Positions 60,330-64,000 of a stretch of 64,000 bases of DNA are shown here, in pieces. Position 1 is the stretch's first letter. Each line of letters opens with the position of its first letter. The stretch comes from Apostichopus japonicus (taxonomy: Eukaryota; Echinodermata; Holothuroidea; Aspidochirotida; Stichopodidae): positions 6,479,001 to 6,543,000 of the forward strand of contig NC_092577.1 of NCBI RefSeq assembly GCF_037975245.1, read 5' to 3'. The position numbers and the translations under genes are program-made. Under the pieces are notes generated by a model. It searched no databases. It was not told the origin of the DNA and saw only the letters and a list, made by a program, of their open reading frames with translations.

Positions 60330-61570
60330 ACACAGGGGTGAGGTAGTTTTTATTGTCCTTCTTGATCTGTCTGCAGCATTCGATACAGTTGATCATAACA
60401 TGTTACTTAAACGTCCCCATGATAACTTTGATGTGACTGGAACAGTACTTATATGGTTTGCAAGTTATTTGGAAAGTAGAATCAGTTTTGTGAACATCAA
60501 TGTTGTTTCTTCTGATGAAAGTAGGTTAATATGTGGAGTACCTCAATGTTCAGTTTTGGGACCACTTCTGTATGTCATGTATACACAACCCATGGGTAGT
60601 ATCATGTGTGACCATGAAGTTAATTTTCACTCTTATGCTGATGACACTCAACTTTATGTATCATTCAACCTTAACATACCTGGTGAAGCAAAACTGGCAT
60701 TGAAGAAATTACAAGACTGTATATCTGAAGTTATAATTTTCAATGAATTTGAATAAGCTTAAATTAAATAATGACAAAACTGAGTTTTTCATAACTGGTA
60801 CAAAACAAAGTCCCAAAAAACTACCTCCACGTCAGTTGGAAGTTGGAAACTGCCATATAAACCCCTCCAGTGAAGTTCGATATCCCGGGATAATTTTTTA
60901 ATCAAATTTTAAAATGAAAAAAAAAAAACAGATTAACAGATTAGTTTTATCATGTAATTATCATCTTAGGAACTTATTTCGTATTGGCCGTTATTTTGAT
61001 AAAGAAACTCGTCATTCTGGTGTCCGCGCAGTTTCCTCTCACGTTTTGGATATGGCAATGCTCTTTAATGTGGTGCTACATCAAAAGACCTGAATCGCCT
61101 TCAATCCCTCCAAAATCGTTGTGCTAAATTTATTTTCTCGGCAGCTAGGTTAGATTGCACAAAACCTCTTCTACGTGCCCTGCATTGGTTACCTATCCGT
61201 GAAAGAATCCATTTTAAATTATTCTTTATGTTTATGAATGTATGAATATATCTCTCTAACATGCTTCAGCGGAAAACCGCACCATCATCTGGTCCCGTTA
61301 CCAGGTCTGCAATGGATGGGACCCTGCTTCTTACGTCACCTTCTAAGAAACGGTTGGGTGAGGGCGCCTTTTCCAGTGAAGGTCCTGTTTTGTGGAACTC
61401 ACTTCCCTCTCATATACCTAATTATAAATCTGTTGCACTGTTCAAAAAACAACTTAAGACTTACCTGTTTTTATTAATTATACATTTTGTTGGTATTATT
61501 TTTCTTGTAAATGTAAGCGCATTTATCACATGGAGTTTGTGCTTTATAAAAGTATGTATGTATGTAAGTA
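60330..61570 (+). pseudogene. Decayed L2/CR1-type LINE reverse transcriptase
   Basis: 60348-60755 encodes VFIVLLDLSAAFDTVDHN, ICGVPQCSVLGPLLYVMY and FHSYADDTQLYVSF, so RT motifs including the YADD catalytic box are present. Later pieces appear in shifting frames: MNLNKLKLNNDKTEFF (about 60740), RLVLSCNYHLRNLFRIGRYF (about 60940), ALHWLPIRERI-like (about 61180) and EGPVLWNSLPSHIPNYKSVA (about 61378). At least four frame changes and stops make it inactive. A (TATG)n tail near 61551-61570 marks the 3' end. The upstream endonuclease is missing. Confidence 0.85.
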
Positions 61571-63658
61571 TTATCACACAATGCGTAATTAACTATGAGT
61601 CACATTTAGAGCCTCTGCGCATGTAGGTTTGAATTATTTAAAGAAAAAAAAGTGTTTATTAAAAACAAAATATTTCACGGTGCAAAAGTAAATATTATAA
61701 TGTCAGTGAAAACGAATGAGATATGAGCACAGCAAATTCATGTAAGATTAAATCATTGCAGCACAGTAAGCTATGAACGCTCTCTAAGTCAATAAAATTT
61801 CTGAAAGTTCAAAAATAAGTGTTAAAATAAAATCACACGCAATTCTTTCATAATTAATTAGTAAGTAACACTAAAAATATAAAAATATAGTTCTGGTGTG
61901 GAACTTGATTTTGAGATATCTGTAAGTAGAGCTCATGTTAATAGGCAACAGAAAATAATTGAGACCTTCGTAACAGTTTCCCCATTTTAGCTGTGATTCA
62001 CAGTAAACGGTATATGCCTATGGGAGGTTAGTAAAGGGTAGCGATGGTTTAAAGGTCAGGTTTGTCTCTTCTCTAAATATTTTGATGAACATGCAGTAGC
62101 ACGGACAATGTAAGACTATTTACAAAGTAAATATTATTTAGCAAACAATGTAATGGAAACATATCTGAAGAGAATGTTTGAACCTCTATTTATTAGGTTT
62201 TGAAATTTGTTGGGATTCGTTACATTCCTCAGTCCATTGTCGTAGTGAGGTATACTGAATTAGATCATACGCTTTTCAATAGACCGAATGGTCTCTTCTT
62301 TAGTGAATGCATTCCAATCTCCAGGAATATCGGCCTCAACACAATCATAGTGTTTTTTTTTTCTAAATTGTCTGTTAAATGTACTAAAATTGTATTTCCA
62401 AGAATTCTTCCGGTTCATCAACTTGACTAGGAATATTCCAAGATGGATAATCTTCCGTGTATTCACTGTACGGTCGAAGTGATACACTCTTAAAGTTCCC
62501 AGTTCAGATATGACCAGAAACGGAACAAATAGGAACCAGACTCTGGATGAACCGGGCACCCATTCAATCCGGTTCAAAATGATCCGAAACCTGGTTCAAA
62601 TAAAATGATCCGATGAATGATCAGATAACACAATGATACCAATATAAAACAAATCGATAAATGGAGGGCCAGGATAAAGTCTTCATATATTTATTTTTAC
62701 AATATATAACTAATTACACAAAGTACATTACTACAGGATATAAAACCGAATAATTATTATAGTAACAACAATAATGCATCTACTCACAAAGGGATCACCA
62801 AATATCGTTTACTGAACAAACAGGCCTTCACATAAAGATATAACAACTTTTCAACTAGTTCAGTTTTTGCCACAAATTATGCCTCAAAAACTGATGTTTC
62901 TTGGAAAATACAATTTTGGAGATTCAAACTGTATGTATAGCCTGACATTAAATACAGTGTATGGTAGGCTGTAACGCATTGAATGAAAGTTGGAAATGTA
63001 ATGCGATAAGAATAAATTGCTACGTACTGAAATGTCTGCCTAAACTGCTATTAAACTTCATTTTACGTTAACTTTTAGTGGTGGGCCGTGCATGTGTAAT
63101 TATCTCTTTTCATTTCAAATTGATGCAAAAGTTTCGTTTTAAGTTCCAATTTGTAGGTAAGGCTCTGTAGAACAATAATTTTTCGAGTGTCAAGCACTCA
63201 CATCAAAATTTGGGGCTTTTGGGGGTGGGGGTTCCCGACCCCCCGCCGCGGCCTCTGTGAAATATGAAAAATATTGTAACTTTTGATTGGAATACCCGAT
63301 CTCAACATTTGAGGTATGTATGGATACAAGATCAAGAGAAGCAGATTGTCCTTTAGGCATATTGCCCATAGAAGCATTAATTTTGCCAGTATTGGCGCAT
63401 AACCAAAAAATAGACCAAGAGTCACAGGATCAATAAGCTGAAGCAAATAATTGTTTTGTAATAACCTGACTATTATACAAGTAACCAATGATATAGTGAT
63501 GTTTTCATCCATCTTTTAACTGTTCTACAATATGGTGGTGAGTAACTGCTGGATAATTTCTTGAATAACTTCTTGAACAATAGTTTTAATAAAAAAGTGT
63601 CAATCAAATTGACCATATAGGCCTATACATGCCAGTATTGGAAATTGTTCTGGTACAG
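61571..63658. other. Non-coding, no gene recognised
   Basis: AT-rich. GGTTCAAA(A/T)-type words recur near 62565-62610. A short G-run/C-run hairpin (GGGGGTTCCCGACCCCCC) lies at about 63226-63245. A minus-strand 105-codon frame at 62260-62577 shows no domain. Confidence 0.4.
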
Positions 63659-64000
63659 CTACTTCTCGCATTTGCACTTGCACAGGCGAGTGCACCTCAA
63701 CCTTGTCCTCATGCATGTGCACCGGGAGCAGGTTCTTGTGCAAGTGAACTTCACATCCAGGTAGAACACATCCCTGGCGAGGGGCAGCGAGATCCAAATG
63801 GGAAGCAGCTTGCCATCCTCTTCTTTCCATCCATGATTAATGGTGTTGTTGACCGGCATCATGGACCTTCGGGCTGTTGTCCAGATACTCGCTTGAAAGA
63901 CACTCCTTTTGAGGTGCTGATCCAAAGCATCACTTGTTGGAGGAATTCTCTCCACGTCTCTGGTCTTCTGTGAGAACAACCTCATTCGGACAAGTTCAAC
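63659..64000 (-). CDS. C-terminal end of a cysteine-rich, TE-associated protein (partial)
   Basis: The frame is open to the right edge, so the N terminus lies outside the window. It reads RIPPTSDALDQHLKRSVFQA, SIWTTARRS, NHGWKEEDGKLLPIWISLPL and then a cysteine-rich tail (CTRTCSRCTC, CTRLCKCKC) before the stop. The PPTSDALxQHxxR ... Q(A/T)xIW ... GW ... C-x-C-tail order recurs in uncharacterised animal proteins I associate with transposable elements (from memory). The Cys tail suggests metal binding. It may be one exon of a multi-exon gene. The two overlapping frames here (plus 63629-63973 and minus 63600-63830) are shadows. Confidence 0.55.
   Translation of the reverse strand, partial: VELVRMRLFSQKTRDVERIPPTSDALDQHLKRSVFQASIWTTARRSMMPVNNTINHGWKEEDGKLLPIWISLPLARDVFYLDVKFTCTRTCSRCTCMRTRLRCTRLCKCKCEK

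Noticed and set aside
63600-63973. Plus-strand 114-residue frame with a signal-peptide-like start, and an overlapping minus frame
   Set aside because: They overlap a minus-strand frame with recognisable motifs and a Cys-rich tail; the hydrophobic start is an antisense by-product.

Overview
This is animal genomic DNA: low gene density, spliced genes with GT/AG introns, long AT-rich non-coding stretches, (TA)n and tetranucleotide microsatellites, CR1/L2-type LINE 3' ends, Penelope-like elements, tRNA-derived SINE-like heads and several families of terminal-inverted-repeat DNA transposons. The many TAGGCCTA-like words and the mix of repeat families suggest a marine deuterostome, perhaps an echinoderm such as a sea cucumber. 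That assignment is an impression and cannot be proved from the window.

Layout. (1) 0.4-13.9 kb: one large EnSpm/CACTA-like transposon (CACAG... termini, TA on both flanks, subterminal AGTAAATTTAC-type repeats). It carries two same-strand genes: a C2H2-finger TNP2-like transposase, and an eight-exon gene with an N-terminal ubiquitin-fold domain followed by a SAMD3-like body. A composite repeat with a 5-bp target duplication is nested in its left arm. (2) 13.9-24 kb: mostly non-coding, with a Penelope 3' fragment, a CRE-containing triplet repeat, a MITE, a solo end of a third CACTA-like family and a minisatellite. (3) 24.3-26 kb, minus strand: a single-exon LRR-Ig transmembrane receptor whose tail is split by a frame change. 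(4) 26.6-31.3 kb: a second, inverted copy of the composite repeat, two tRNA-like segments, a 552-bp CCAT/CCGT microsatellite, and an acidic tyrosine-rich reading frame broken by an L2 insertion. (5) 34.2-41.4 kb: a second CACTA-like transposon with a 23-bp terminal inverted repeat (one mismatch). It holds a decayed six-exon gene beginning with a CIDE-N domain. (6) 43.5-46.3 kb: a methyltransferase-like gene interrupted by one TAA, with a small transposon in its first intron. (7) 48.2-60.2 kb: a dense cluster of mirrored repeats, including a long inverted-repeat pair 10.8 kb apart, plus L2 and Penelope fragments and a 1-kb MITE. (8) 60.3-64 kb: a decayed L2 reverse transcriptase, plain sequence, and the C-terminal end of a cysteine-rich protein running off the right edge.

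The main biological lead is that two unrelated CACTA-like transposons each carry an accessory gene built on the same plan: a ubiquitin-fold domain (CIDE-N-like in one, PB1/CAD-like in the other), a low-complexity linker, then a helical domain with an RR-x(2)-V core leading to a conserved basic motif. In both, splice sites are clean while most frame breaks sit in short homopolymer runs. Apart from the receptor and the methyltransferase-like gene, nearly all recognisable coding sequence here is transposon-derived.
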